Source: JBDWFY01 sp039976075
GTDB lineage: Bacteria; Pseudomonadota; Alphaproteobacteria; Rhizobiales; Stappiaceae
Length of the DNA: 64,000 nt
Reading direction: 5' to 3'
NCBI GenBank assembly: GCA_039976075.1
Contig: JBDWFY010000001.1
Coordinates: forward strand, 1,426,001-1,490,000
Shown: in pieces, positions 1 to 8,031 of the stretch
Numbering within the stretch: position 1 is the first letter of the stretch
Layout of the letters: each line of letters starts with the position of its first letter
Made by a program: the position numbers and the translations under genes
Notes under the pieces: model-generated
What the model was told of the DNA's origin: nothing
What the model saw: the letters and a program-made list of their open reading frames with translations, nothing else
The model's database searches: none

Positions 1-1
1 T

Positions 2-259
2 GCTGAAAACGATCTCAATTCCCTTATGTCGACGGTTCAGAAAATGGCTCATTCGGTGATCAAGGCATTTGAGGCTGACGGTTGTACAATTCAGCAGTTT
101 TCAGAACCGGCCGGAGGACAAGTCGTTTTTCATACACATGTTCATGTCATACCGCGCTTTACGGATGTTCCTCTGCGCCCCCACACAGGTGCCATGGCAG
201 ACCAGGAAGTGCTTGCCGCACAGGCTGAGAAAATCCGTGCAGTCGTGGATAATTGTTGA
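2..259 (+). CDS. HIT family nucleotide hydrolase/transferase (C-terminal part)
   Basis: The gene enters the window from the left: the frame is open from base 2 and the true start lies outside. The 85 visible residues carry the histidine triad HTHVHVI, the catalytic signature of HIT proteins, which hydrolyse or transfer nucleoside monophosphates in the cytoplasm. A Gly-Gly-Gln stretch lies just before the triad, and the protein ends about 40 residues after it, as is usual for short HinT/Hit proteins. The internal ATG at base 26 is not the likely start. The natural substrate cannot be told from sequence. Confidence 0.85.
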   Translation, partial: AENDLNSLMSTVQKMAHSVIKAFEADGCTIQQFSEPAGGQVVFHTHVHVIPRFTDVPLRPHTGAMADQEVLAAQAEKIRAVVDNC

Positions 260-322
260 GATATCGCATTTTTTAAGTCTCACGGGCATCGACCTATCAG
301 CACACCCGGTGAAAGTTAGAAT

Positions 323-796
323 ATGGCAAAGACAGACTTACCAATTCTTGAACAGCGCCGCATCGAAGCAAATATCATCAAGCCAATTTTTGAGGAGATG
401 ACACGCCGGATTGGTTATGAGCTGGCCGCCGACATATTGAAGAGCGCCATTACCAGCGACTCGATCAGACAGGGGGCCGACTACGCCAGAAGCGAAAGTG
501 AGGAAACCTCCCTTGCAAGCTTTCACGAGTTATTGCCGCAATGGAAAGCCAATGGCGCGTTGGAAGTTGAGATGCTCGCGGAAAATGAAACGCAGGTCCA
601 CTACAATGTAACGCGTTGCAAATACGCGGAAATGTACAAGGAAATGGGACTTTCTGACATCGGCCATATCTTATCCTGCGGACGCGATGGCACTTTTTGC
701 ACCGGTTACAATCCCAATATCAAACTGGAGCGGACACAAACGATCATGCAGGACGCCGATCACTGTGATTTTCGCTATCGCTGGCAGGAAGAGTAG
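323..796 (+). CDS. ATC hydrolase-like protein (L-2-amino-thiazoline-4-carboxylate hydrolase family)
   Basis: A 157-residue soluble protein without signal peptide. The C-terminal half has the spaced cysteines and conserved block of the L-2-amino-thiazoline-4-carboxylic acid hydrolase family: Cys in VTRCKYAEMY, SCGRDG with FCTGYNP, then the RTQTIM and CDFRYRW motifs. In pseudomonads family members open the thiazoline ring on the way to L-cysteine, but most homologues are uncharacterised and this one has no partner hydrolase nearby. It lies 63 bases after the HIT gene on the same strand and may be co-transcribed. The family is fairly sure; the substrate is not. Confidence 0.75.
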   Translation: MAKTDLPILEQRRIEANIIKPIFEEMTRRIGYELAADILKSAITSDSIRQGADYARSESEETSLASFHELLPQWKANGALEVEMLAENETQVHYNVTRCKYAEMYKEMGLSDIGHILSCGRDGTFCTGYNPNIKLERTQTIMQDADHCDFRYRWQEE

Positions 797-822
797 ACGC
801 GCAAAGTCAAAAACTTCCTTTC

Positions 823-1404
823 CTAACGAACGCGCTCATAAAAGTTCATGACAACATTGTTGGTCGTCACCTTGCTCTTCGATAGAGCAAGTTCGTACAA
901 CGGATTTCCGTTTTGGAATAAACGCTTGCCAGAACCGGCCATGAGCGGGAACGTCCATAAACGATATTCGTCAACCAGATCATGCTCGATCAATAGCTGA
1001 ATGAGCTCCCAGCTGCCGTGGACCTGCAACAATGGCCCCTCGCCATTCTTGAGTGCCCGCAACTGTTCAACAAGGTTGCCCTGAACCACGCTTGTGTTTG
1101 CCCAGGCAAGCCCCTGATCATTGCCGGTAACAACATATTTCGTGGCCTTGTTGAACATCTCTGCGACCGGACTGTTGCTGTCTGAGGAAAAATTTGGCGC
1201 AAAGATGTCGTACGTTCTTCGCCCCAGCAGCAGATCATAGGGGACAGACATCGCTTCAACTTGCACCTGATCCATGACGGGCTGCCAATATGGCATCGCC
1301 CAACCACCGTGCTTGAAGCCTCCTGAGCGATCTTCGTCCGGATCTGCCGGTGCCTGCATGACACCGTCCAGCGTCATAAAGGTTAGAATTGCCAATTTCC
1401 TCAA
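823..1404 (-). CDS. Dihydrofolate reductase family protein (RibD C-terminal fold)
   Basis: Encodes 193 residues with the N-terminal pattern KLAILTFMTLDGVMQ, a GRRTYD motif and the distal LIEHDLVDEYRLWTFP / GSGKRLF pattern of the RibD-C/DHFR-like reductase family, NADPH-dependent enzymes of mostly unknown substrate. I prefer the TTG start at 1404 because a GGGAGC element sits eight bases upstream and family members begin at this Arg-Lys-Leu; another TTG lies five codons upstream. It follows the MAPEG gene by 37 bases on the same strand, so both are probably one transcript divergent from the TetR gene. Confidence 0.8.
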   Translation of the reverse strand: MRKLAILTFMTLDGVMQAPADPDEDRSGGFKHGGWAMPYWQPVMDQVQVEAMSVPYDLLLGRRTYDIFAPNFSSDSNSPVAEMFNKATKYVVTGNDQGLAWANTSVVQGNLVEQLRALKNGEGPLLQVHGSWELIQLLIEHDLVDEYRLWTFPLMAGSGKRLFQNGNPLYELALSKSKVTTNNVVMNFYERVR

Positions 1405-1441
1405 TAAACAAGCTCCCAATCAAAAGTCATTGTCGAGTCGC

Positions 1442-1888
1442 TCACAGCACGGCGAGCATGTAAACCACACTTCCTGCCAAAACGAGGTTGGCCAGAAGAC
1501 CACCGACATAGCAAATGGTTCTCGGGCCCCCGGCAATCTTCCCGAACCCGCTATAGTAAGCCACCCAGAAGGCAACCCGGAATGCCAGATAGAGTACTGC
1601 CAGCCAGTTGACCAGCAAAGGCGCAACGCCAACGATGATGGCCGGAACCAGGGAAAATCCAAACGCTGGAAGGTTTTCAGTAGAATTTGCGTAGGTTCGC
1701 ATCGCCCGAAAGCTCAACCTGGAGTGATCATGGACCAACGGCATTCCAGGCACCTGCTCCTCGGTTACAAATGCCAACGGTGCCGTTAGAAATGATTGCA
1801 GCAGCACGATAATGCACAACGCTGCAAGGATGAGGAGTGAGGTATGATAGGCAGCCAGTTGCGGGATCGTCTCATACAATGTCGTCAT
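1442..1888 (-). CDS. MAPEG family membrane protein
   Basis: A 148-residue integral membrane protein with about four hydrophobic segments. The RTYANSTENLPAF motif around residues 64-76 matches the R-x(3)-N-x-x-E-N-P/L signature of the MAPEG fold (membrane-associated proteins in eicosanoid and glutathione metabolism). Bacterial members are glutathione-dependent transferases or unknown. It lies divergent to a TetR regulator with a clear inverted repeat between them and is followed by a reductase gene, suggesting a TetR-controlled detoxification pair. That link is inference from layout. Confidence 0.8.
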   Translation of the reverse strand: MTTLYETIPQLAAYHTSLLILAALCIIVLLQSFLTAPLAFVTEEQVPGMPLVHDHSRLSFRAMRTYANSTENLPAFGFSLVPAIIVGVAPLLVNWLAVLYLAFRVAFWVAYYSGFGKIAGGPRTICYVGGLLANLVLAGSVVYMLAVL

Positions 1889-2013
1889 CTATGTCTTTCC
1901 ATCATAAAACATGCAGATTGCTGCAAAATATCAAATGCATTCAGCTTCATGCTCACTGAGCCTTCTTCGGCCACCTGATGACCTGTCGCTGGACTGTTAT
2001 TTCAGAAATTTAT

Positions 2014-2031
2014 ATATGTTAAAGAACATAT
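2014..2031. promoter_or_regulatory. Candidate TetR operator between the MAPEG gene and the TetR gene
   Basis: Perfect 7-bp inverted repeat ATATGTT-AAAG-AACATAT, 42 bases upstream of the TetR start and about 125 bases upstream of the divergent MAPEG gene. TetR proteins commonly bind such palindromes in divergent promoters and regulate both sides. The surroundings are very AT-rich, so a chance palindrome is possible. Confidence 0.5.
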
Positions 2032-2072
2032 TTTAAATTATGCTAAGGCAGATGGAATGAGGAAGACATCCG

Positions 2073-2660
2073 ATGCCCTATAGCGCCGAACATAAGCAGC
2101 AGACCCGGGAAAAAATTGTCGAGTCAGCACGAATACTGTTCAACCGTCACGGCTTTCAGGGAGTAACCATTGACATGGTGATGGCGGAGGCCAACCTGAC
2201 GCGCGGTGGATTTTACAATCATTTCAAAAACAAAGAGGCACTCTACAGTGCTGCCGTCTCATGCTTTTTGATGGGTCGGGGTGCTCAGTGGCGCGAGGAA
2301 GCAGGAATAGACCCCGCAAATCTTGACCCTAATATGGTTCACCAAATGATCGATGGGTATCTTTCTACCAAACACCTTGGCGATCTGGATGGCCAGTGCC
2401 CGATGATCGCCCTGCCCTCTGACGTCGCGCGATCCACACCTGCTGTCCAGCAGGCCTATCAGCGACTGCTGGATGCCATGGTTTGGATATTTGAAACGAA
2501 TCTTACCGATGAAGAAGATCGGTGTCGGCAAAAAGCGCTGTCTCTCGCTGCGCTGTGTGTCGGCGGCATGGTTCTGGCGAGAACACTTCCAGAGTGCAGT
2601 CTGGCTGAAGAAGTACGTCTGGCCGCTCAGACGACGGCAAAAGAGATGTCGAACTTTTGA
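2073..2660 (+). CDS. TetR/AcrR family transcriptional regulator
   Basis: 195 residues. The N-terminal helix-turn-helix is typical (REKIVESARILFNRHGF, then TIDMVMAEANLTRGGFYNHFKNKEALY at about residues 33-58). The rest is a helical ligand-binding domain with a Cys at DGQCPMIAL, of the kind that often responds to electrophiles or aromatic compounds. It is divergent from the MAPEG and DHFR-like genes and has a candidate operator directly upstream. No effector can be predicted with confidence. Confidence 0.92.
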   Translation: MPYSAEHKQQTREKIVESARILFNRHGFQGVTIDMVMAEANLTRGGFYNHFKNKEALYSAAVSCFLMGRGAQWREEAGIDPANLDPNMVHQMIDGYLSTKHLGDLDGQCPMIALPSDVARSTPAVQQAYQRLLDAMVWIFETNLTDEEDRCRQKALSLAALCVGGMVLARTLPECSLAEEVRLAAQTTAKEMSNF

Positions 2661-2825
2661 AACAGGACCATACAGCGTAGTTCAGGCCATCAGCGATTGA
2701 TCCGTTTATTCGCTGTCAGCAGAACACCGATTTTGTTCAACTGAATTCAAGTACCCGTTGACTGCCTTGTTTTTTCAATCAGTGTTTTATTCCAGACAAT
2801 TAAGCATCGGTTTTACGCTGTGTCA

Positions 2826-3185
2826 TCAAGGCGCAAAAAACAGTAACCAACCACCGATCAGCACCATTTCGGCCACGGCAATTCCTGGCAAGAGGCGATC
2901 TCGCGACAACTTGAAACAGACGAAACCCGCAATGGCTGCACCGACCCGCAGTCCCATCGGCGTCTCAGATAGAAAGCCGGTTGGAAACAGGATCAGTCTG
3001 GCGATCACACCGGCAACAAGCGCTGTGGCTACAGCCCTGACCCATAGGAGTATTTCACTGTCTTCACGCAGCTTGCCGGCTGCAAATACACCAAGGAATC
3101 GCCAGATATCTGTCGCAAACCACCCCCCGATCAGGATAGCGATGTAAGGCCACCAGGCATTTGTCAGAGGCAGAATTTCGCTCAT
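2826..3185 (-). CDS. azlD: AzlD family membrane protein (branched-chain amino acid exporter small subunit)
   Basis: 119 residues, four hydrophobic segments, with the AzlD-type layout (YIAILIGGWFATDIWRFLG at the N-terminus, then WVRAVATALVAGVIARLILFP). AzlD proteins pair with AzlC permeases to export branched-chain amino acids or related compounds. The start ATG overlaps the stop of the upstream azlC by four bases, showing translational coupling. Substrate specificity is not visible. Confidence 0.82.
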   Translation of the reverse strand: MSEILPLTNAWWPYIAILIGGWFATDIWRFLGVFAAGKLREDSEILLWVRAVATALVAGVIARLILFPTGFLSETPMGLRVGAAIAGFVCFKLSRDRLLPGIAVAEMVLIGGWLLFFAP

Positions 3186-3934
3186 AGGGCACGTTTGAAA
3201 AAGCGAGCGGTAATATAGGCAGCCGATCCTCCAACCAGTCCGGTTAAAAGCAGATCAGGTCCCGGCAGGTAAATATAAAAGACGGGCCCCGCAATCAAGC
3301 CAAAAACCATAGCGAATTTGTCAGCGCTGACCTGCGCTGCCGACCACAGGGATAGCAGAAAATAGACCGGTGTCAGGAAGAAGAGCGCTCCCGCGGCAAG
3401 CGGTGGAATTTCGTCGATCAGCACATAGGCGGCGGCGCAAGTACATAAGACACAGACATTCAAGGTCACGGCAAAACCCAGGAAATAAGGCAGACGTCCG
3501 TGTCGAGGGAGCTCCGGTAACTTCTGCATGGCAAAGACCCACGCGGTGACCGCTACAAAATGCGATACCAATAGCAATTGCCATTGCTTGGTCTTTCCGG
3601 GCTGCCGCAGAACTGGAATCAGAGCAATCGTCATTGGCAGCAAACGTACGGCGGAGAGACCGACGGCGATGGTTGTTGTCAGCAGTGACGCGCCGGACGT
3701 GATCGAACCGACCAGAACCACCAGGCTCGGCAATGCCCACACCATCCCTGCCATAAAAACCGTTTGCGGGAAATCAATGCCACTTTGCCGTGCCAAACCC
3801 GCAAAACCAATAAAGGCCGCAGCCAGAATAAGCGCTGGAATGGATACAACTGCCCTGGCCCCTTTGCCAAACCAACGCAGCCCGGACTGCTCTTCCGGCA
3901 GCTCCTGCTGCTCATCAGCTTCAGCATCCGACAT
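3182..3934 (-). CDS. azlC: AzlC family permease
   Basis: 250 residues with a charged 25-residue N-terminal tail followed by about seven or eight membrane segments; the FAGLARQSGIDFPQTVFM and SAVRLLPMTIALIPVLR stretches are characteristic of AzlC. It forms a two-gene unit with azlD. The 246-base gap upstream, to the clpA terminator, must hold its promoter, but I could not pick a convincing -35/-10. No Lrp-type regulator is adjacent, unlike in many azlCD loci. Confidence 0.85.
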   Translation of the reverse strand: MSDAEADEQQELPEEQSGLRWFGKGARAVVSIPALILAAAFIGFAGLARQSGIDFPQTVFMAGMVWALPSLVVLVGSITSGASLLTTTIAVGLSAVRLLPMTIALIPVLRQPGKTKQWQLLLVSHFVAVTAWVFAMQKLPELPRHGRLPYFLGFAVTLNVCVLCTCAAAYVLIDEIPPLAAGALFFLTPVYFLLSLWSAAQVSADKFAMVFGLIAGPVFYIYLPGPDLLLTGLVGGSAAYITARFFKRAL

Positions 3935-4145
3935 ACTAAAACGATACCCTCGAAAAATATTGAATATTCTTAACTGATCCGAGAAGAGATCAATTCCTGT
4001 TTATAGAAAAAACGAAGGTAAAACAATCAAGTAGAACAGACGGGACGAACAAAATACAACAATGCACAATTGTGCTGTCTGTATGAGAGATGTGTTGGGG
4101 GATACTGCAGTTTCAGTGGCCTTTTTCCAGTACCTCTGAACTGAT

Positions 4146-4179
4146 AAAAAAAGGCGGAGCAACTGCTCCGCCGTTTTTT
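4146..4179 (-). terminator. Rho-independent terminator of clpS-clpA
   Basis: GGCGGAGC-AACT-GCTCCGCC, an 8-bp GC-rich stem (4153-4172), with a T run on either strand. On the minus strand it starts right after the clpA stop codon and ends in seven T. It could also stop plus-strand transcription. Confidence 0.9.
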
Positions 4180-4180
4180 G

Positions 4181-6640
4181 TCATTCCACCAGAGGAACTT
4201 TAGGGACCAGCGACCCCTTACCTCCGCTGGATTTTCCGCTATTTTTCGGCTTGGTCGTTTTGCCTTTCGACACCGATTTAGAACGCGTGGACTTTGCTTT
4301 GGTAGCCGCTCTGCGTTTTCGGGGCACCGAGGGTTTTTTCGGTTTTATCGGTGCGTCCGGCAGCGCTTCCAAATCAAGATGACTCTCGCCGTCGGGTTTC
4401 TTTTCGACGGAAACCCGTACCGTTCCACCTTTTTTCAGTTTGCCAAAGAGCACTTCATCAGCAAGCGGTTTTTTAATATTTTCCTGAATCACGCGCCCCA
4501 GAGGCCGCGCGCCCATCTGGTGATCGTATCCTTTGGTTGCGAGCCATTCCGTTGCTTCATCCGTCAACTCGAAAGTCACACCACGATCTGCGAGTTGAGC
4601 TTCAAGCTGCATGACAAACTTGCTGACAATCTGATTGACCACGACCATCGGCAAATTGCCGAAGGATATTACCGCATCAAGGCGGTTCCGGAATTCCGGT
4701 GTAAACAGTTTGTTGATCGCTTCCTGATCATCGCCCCTTTGTCGTTTGGCAGCAAACCCAATCGGTTCCCGAGCCAGATCGGCGGCGCCTGCATTGGTTG
4801 TCATGATCAAAATAACGTTTCGGAAATCAACTTGTTTTCCGTTGTGATCCGTCAGTTTGCCATGGTCCATTACCTGCAGCAGGATATTGAACAGGTCCGG
4901 ATGAGCCTTTTCGATTTCATCCAGAAGCAGCACGCTATGAGGATGCTGGTCAACACCGTCCGTCAGCAATCCGCCCTGATCGAAGCCTACATATCCAGGA
5001 GGAGCCCCAATCAACCGCGAAATTGTGTGGCGTTCCATATATTCGGACATGTCAAATCGCAGCAATTCGACACCCATGAGGCTGGCCAATTGCTTGGCAA
5101 CCTCGGTTTTGCCAACACCCGTCGGTCCGGAGAACAAATAACTGCCGATCGGCTTTTCAGGTTCACGAAGACCTGCGCGCGCCAATTTGATGGCGCTGGC
5201 CAACGCCTCGATGGCATCATCCTGCCCATATACGACACGCTTTAGATTGGTATCGAGCATGGACAAAACTTCCGCATCATCCTTGGAGACGGATTTGGGC
5301 GGAATGCGCGCCATGGTGGCAATAGTCGCTTCGATTTCCTTGACGCCGATCGTTTTGCGACGCCGGGATTCCGGCAGCAACATTTGCGAAGCACCTGTTT
5401 CGTCGATCACATCAATGGCTTTGTCGGGTAGTTTCCGGTCGTTGATGTACCGATCAGACAGTTCCACTGCGGTCTTGATCGCATCATTGGTGTATTTGAC
5501 GCTGTGGTAATCCTCGAAATAGGGCTTCAGGCCCTTCAGGATTGCCACGGCATCGGTGACGCTTGGTTCCTTGACATCAATTTTCTGAAACCGGCGCACG
5601 AGCGCACGGTCTTTTTCAAAGAACTGCCTATATTCCTTGTAAGTTGTTGAGCCTACACAGCGGATCGTTCCCGATGCCAGCGCCGGCTTCAGCAGATTTG
5701 ATGCATCCATGGCACCGCCTGAAGTCGCACCAGCTCCAATTACCGTGTGGATCTCGTCGATGAACATAATCGCACCGGGATAGTTTTCGATCTCCTTGAC
5801 GACCTGCTTCAATCGTTCTTCGAAATCACCCCGGTAACGTGTTCCGGCAAGAAGCGTGCCCATATCCAGTGAGAAAATCGTCGATTCCTGAAGCACTTCG
5901 GGCACATCTTTGTTGATGATGCGCAGCGCTAGGCCTTCAGCAATTGCAGTCTTGCCAACGCCGGGGTCCCCAACAAACAGCGGATTGTTCTTCTGCCTGC
6001 GGCACAAGACCTGTATCGTCCGCTGGATTTCCTCATCGCGGCCAATCAGCGGATCGACTTTTCCTTTGGCAGCCTTCTCGTTCAGGTTGACGCAATAGGC
6101 ATCGAGAGCATCGCTTTTCTGCTTTGTTTCCTCGGCATTCTCATTCGTGGAAGCAGAGGCACTTTCGGCACCGTCCACCGGACGGTTTTCAGACATGCCT
6201 GGCCGCTTTGCAATACCGTGGGAAATATAGTTCACCGCATCGTAGCGGGTCATATCCTGTTCTTGCAGAAAATAGGCGGCATGACTCTCGCGCTCGGCAA
6301 AAATTGCAACCAAAACATTGGCGCCGGTTACTTCTTCCCTGCCTGATGACTGAACATGGATGACTGCGCGCTGAATTACGCGCTGGAAACCCGCCGTCGG
6401 TTTGGAATCGTCGTCACCCTCGACGACAAGATTGTCGAGTTCCGTATCCACATATTCGGCAAGATTACGCCGCAACAATTCAAGATCCACATTGCATGCA
6501 CGCATAACAGATGCCGCATCTTGATCATCCACAAGCGCCAGCAGGAGATGTTCAAGCGTCGCATACTCCTGGTGACGCTCGTTTGCGTAGGCGAGAGCCT
6601 GATGTAGTGCTTTTTCTAGACTGCGCGAAAAAGATGGCAC
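4181..6640 (-). CDS. clpA: ATP-dependent Clp protease ATP-binding subunit ClpA
   Basis: 819 residues with the Clp N-domain, then two AAA+ modules: Walker A GDPGVGKTAIAEG with Walker B IMFIDEIHTVIG, and Walker A GPTGVGKTEVAKQL with Walker B VLLLDEIEKAHPD. An IGF tripeptide near residue 630 stands where ClpA carries the IGL/F loop that docks on ClpP. It unfolds substrates for ClpP in the cytoplasm. The last 55 or so residues form a Lys/Arg/Ser/Pro-rich tail absent from enterobacterial ClpA. The start lies 10 bases after the clpS stop, so the adaptor and unfoldase are one operon ended by a strong terminator. Confidence 0.97.
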   Translation of the reverse strand: MPSFSRSLEKALHQALAYANERHQEYATLEHLLLALVDDQDAASVMRACNVDLELLRRNLAEYVDTELDNLVVEGDDDSKPTAGFQRVIQRAVIHVQSSGREEVTGANVLVAIFAERESHAAYFLQEQDMTRYDAVNYISHGIAKRPGMSENRPVDGAESASASTNENAEETKQKSDALDAYCVNLNEKAAKGKVDPLIGRDEEIQRTIQVLCRRQKNNPLFVGDPGVGKTAIAEGLALRIINKDVPEVLQESTIFSLDMGTLLAGTRYRGDFEERLKQVVKEIENYPGAIMFIDEIHTVIGAGATSGGAMDASNLLKPALASGTIRCVGSTTYKEYRQFFEKDRALVRRFQKIDVKEPSVTDAVAILKGLKPYFEDYHSVKYTNDAIKTAVELSDRYINDRKLPDKAIDVIDETGASQMLLPESRRRKTIGVKEIEATIATMARIPPKSVSKDDAEVLSMLDTNLKRVVYGQDDAIEALASAIKLARAGLREPEKPIGSYLFSGPTGVGKTEVAKQLASLMGVELLRFDMSEYMERHTISRLIGAPPGYVGFDQGGLLTDGVDQHPHSVLLLDEIEKAHPDLFNILLQVMDHGKLTDHNGKQVDFRNVILIMTTNAGAADLAREPIGFAAKRQRGDDQEAINKLFTPEFRNRLDAVISFGNLPMVVVNQIVSKFVMQLEAQLADRGVTFELTDEATEWLATKGYDHQMGARPLGRVIQENIKKPLADEVLFGKLKKGGTVRVSVEKKPDGESHLDLEALPDAPIKPKKPSVPRKRRAATKAKSTRSKSVSKGKTTKPKNSGKSSGGKGSLVPKVPLVE

Positions 6641-6650
6641 GTGCTACCTC

Positions 6651-6980
6651 TCAGTTCTTCTCCATGACACACTGCAGCGGATGTTGATGCTTGCGCGCAA
6701 AATCCATGACTTGTGTCACCTTGGTTTCAGCCACTTCGTGGGTATACACTCCGCACTGACCGACCCCATGCTGATGTACATGCAGCATGATCTGCGTCGC
6801 TTCCTCGAGATTCTTCTGGAAGAACCGTTCAAGTATATGCACGACGAACTCCATCGGCGTAAAATCGTCATTCAGTAGGAGCACACGGTAAAGGTTGGGC
6901 CGTTTTGTCTTCGGCTTGGTCCTTGTTACGACGCCTGTTCCGGCATCGCCGTCATCTCCATTGTCAATTCTGTTGCTCAT
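6651..6980 (-). CDS. clpS: ATP-dependent Clp protease adaptor ClpS
   Basis: Contains the complete ClpS core: LYRVLLLNDDFTPMEFVV, the LERFFQK helix, and the HVHQHGVGQCGVYTHEVAETK segment, the pocket that recognises N-degrons and hands them to ClpA. I chose the ATG at 6980 (109 residues; acidic Ser/Asp-rich N-terminus as in rhizobial ClpS). In-frame starts at 7049 (ATG) and 7082 (TTG) would add 23 or 34 residues that look unlike ClpS. The ribosome site does not decide: AAAGG abuts the 6980 ATG. Immediately upstream of clpA. Confidence 0.93.
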   Translation of the reverse strand: MSNRIDNGDDGDAGTGVVTRTKPKTKRPNLYRVLLLNDDFTPMEFVVHILERFFQKNLEEATQIMLHVHQHGVGQCGVYTHEVAETKVTQVMDFARKHQHPLQCVMEKN

Positions 6981-6990
6981 CCTTTGTTCA

Positions 6991-7010
6991 GTCCCTGCAA
7001 CGTCAGGGAC
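6991..7010. other. Perfect hairpin just upstream of clpS
   Basis: GTCCCTG-CAACGT-CAGGGAC, a 7-bp stem with a 6-base loop ending 10 bases before the preferred clpS start. In the clpS mRNA it would occlude the region where the ribosome binds. If translation begins at 7049 instead, it is coding. There is no T run, so it is not a terminator. Confidence 0.45.
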
Positions 7011-7258
7011 GAAGATCCCTTCATCAAACTCAATTAACGCTCTGCTCATCGACTTTCGATGAATATGATGGCCAATTTTCAAACCGGCATTTCTTATTTA
7101 GGCGCTCTGGATACGATTGTAAGGCGAACAATGCCCACTGCAAATAGATTGAACGTGTTCTGCGAAAAAAACAGCGCTTTTTTTCGATCCTTTGTGCTTT
7201 TGTGGACAAAGCGATCACAACAATTTTCAGTCTTGACACAAACATCAATCCGCAAAGC

Positions 7259-7287
7259 AAAAAAAATGGCCCGGAGAACCGGACCAT
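7259..7287 (-). terminator. Rho-independent terminator of the phasin gene
   Basis: On the minus strand a 9-bp stem (one G-U pair) with a 4-base loop is followed by eight T. It lies 29 bases after the phasin stop codon. Confidence 0.85.
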
Positions 7288-7316
7288 TTCATTCAAACAG
7301 ACGTTCGTTTGACAAT

Positions 7317-7652
7317 TTACTTCGTCATTTTACCCATGACGTTTTCAATCGGCTTGAACACTTCTTTGTTCATGCTCATAACCATTTCGCCGATTTTGTT
7401 TGCCTCGGCAACAAATCCTTCATAGGCAGATTTTGCGAACATGCTCTGAGCTTCAACAGCTTTGTCCAAAGACTTTGCGCCCATCATTTTCTCTGCAGCG
7501 GCCGAGCCGTTTTCCAGAGACTTCTTGGAGTAGTCAGCAACTTCTGCTGCAATAGCCTGAACGCCCTGATTGTAAGCGTTTGCACTCTGCATAGCCAATT
7601 CAACATTTTCTTTGCTTAGTTTCTGAATGTCTTCAAATCCGGTAACCATCAT
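7317..7652 (-). CDS. Phasin family protein
   Basis: 111 residues, almost entirely amphipathic helix, with the phasin pattern (GFEDIQKLSKENVELAMQS, then SKKSLENGSAAAEKMMGAKSLDKAVE). Phasins coat polyhydroxyalkanoate granules in the cytoplasm; small ones of this type can also act on DNA or as chaperones. The start is the first of two Met codons, with AAAGGA five bases upstream. It is monocistronic: a clear promoter with two TGCAGTGCA sites lies upstream and a terminator downstream. Confidence 0.88.
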   Translation of the reverse strand: MMVTGFEDIQKLSKENVELAMQSANAYNQGVQAIAAEVADYSKKSLENGSAAAEKMMGAKSLDKAVEAQSMFAKSAYEGFVAEANKIGEMVMSMNKEVFKPIENVMGKMTK

Positions 7653-7721
7653 CTCAATCCTTTGTCATTCTCAACAGCGCGCCACAGCTCCGCAGACACG
7701 CTCAACAATTTGCTTGCCTCT

Positions 7722-7768
7722 AATTTATATGCAGTGCACAAAAAGTCAAGAATTATTTTGCAGTGCAA
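7722..7768 (-). promoter_or_regulatory. Phasin promoter with two TGCAGTGCA sites (candidate PhaR operators)
   Basis: On the minus strand TTGACT (7744-7749) and TAAATT (7722-7727) are 16 bases apart, a plausible sigma-70 promoter. TGCAGTGCA at 7730-7738 lies inside the spacer, and a second copy at 7759-7767, extended to TTGCAGTGCAA, lies just upstream of the -35. TGC-rich palindromes of this type are known targets of the PHA-responsive repressor PhaR at phasin promoters. The regulator itself is not in the window. Confidence 0.65.
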
Positions 7769-8031
7769 TATAAAATTCTGCTGTTAACCGAAGATTGTTT
7801 CATTGAATCAGATTTTTTCGATTCCTTTTACGGATTCGTAACCGCGATTGCGGCATTGTGTTTATCGACACGCAGCCAGGCTGAGTATCAGTCGGGTTGT
7901 AGGGGCAGCAAAACCCCGATAACACCAGTAATACCAATGAGTGAGGTTCCCCCAATGAGGTGTTCCACGCTTTTGGAAAATATTTATAATATCGGCTGTA
8001 TCCCGATGTATTGAGTTATGGGACCTGAATT
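7769..8031. other. Intergenic region upstream of the D-Ala-D-Ala carboxypeptidase gene
   Basis: About 260 bases between the phasin promoter and the carboxypeptidase gene. It must contain the carboxypeptidase promoter, but I see no clear -35/-10 pair or palindrome. A short plus-strand reading frame here lacks protein-like composition and a ribosome site. Confidence 0.4.

Noticed and set aside
4178..5245. A 355-codon open frame on the plus strand opposite clpA
   Set aside because: It lies wholly antisense to a well-supported clpA gene, has no family resemblance and no ribosome site. Long antisense frames are expected in such GC-balanced coding DNA.
7059..7619. A plus-strand frame opposite the phasin gene and its terminator
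   Set aside because: Antisense to the phasin with no homology; the phasin has promoter, ribosome site and terminator of its own.
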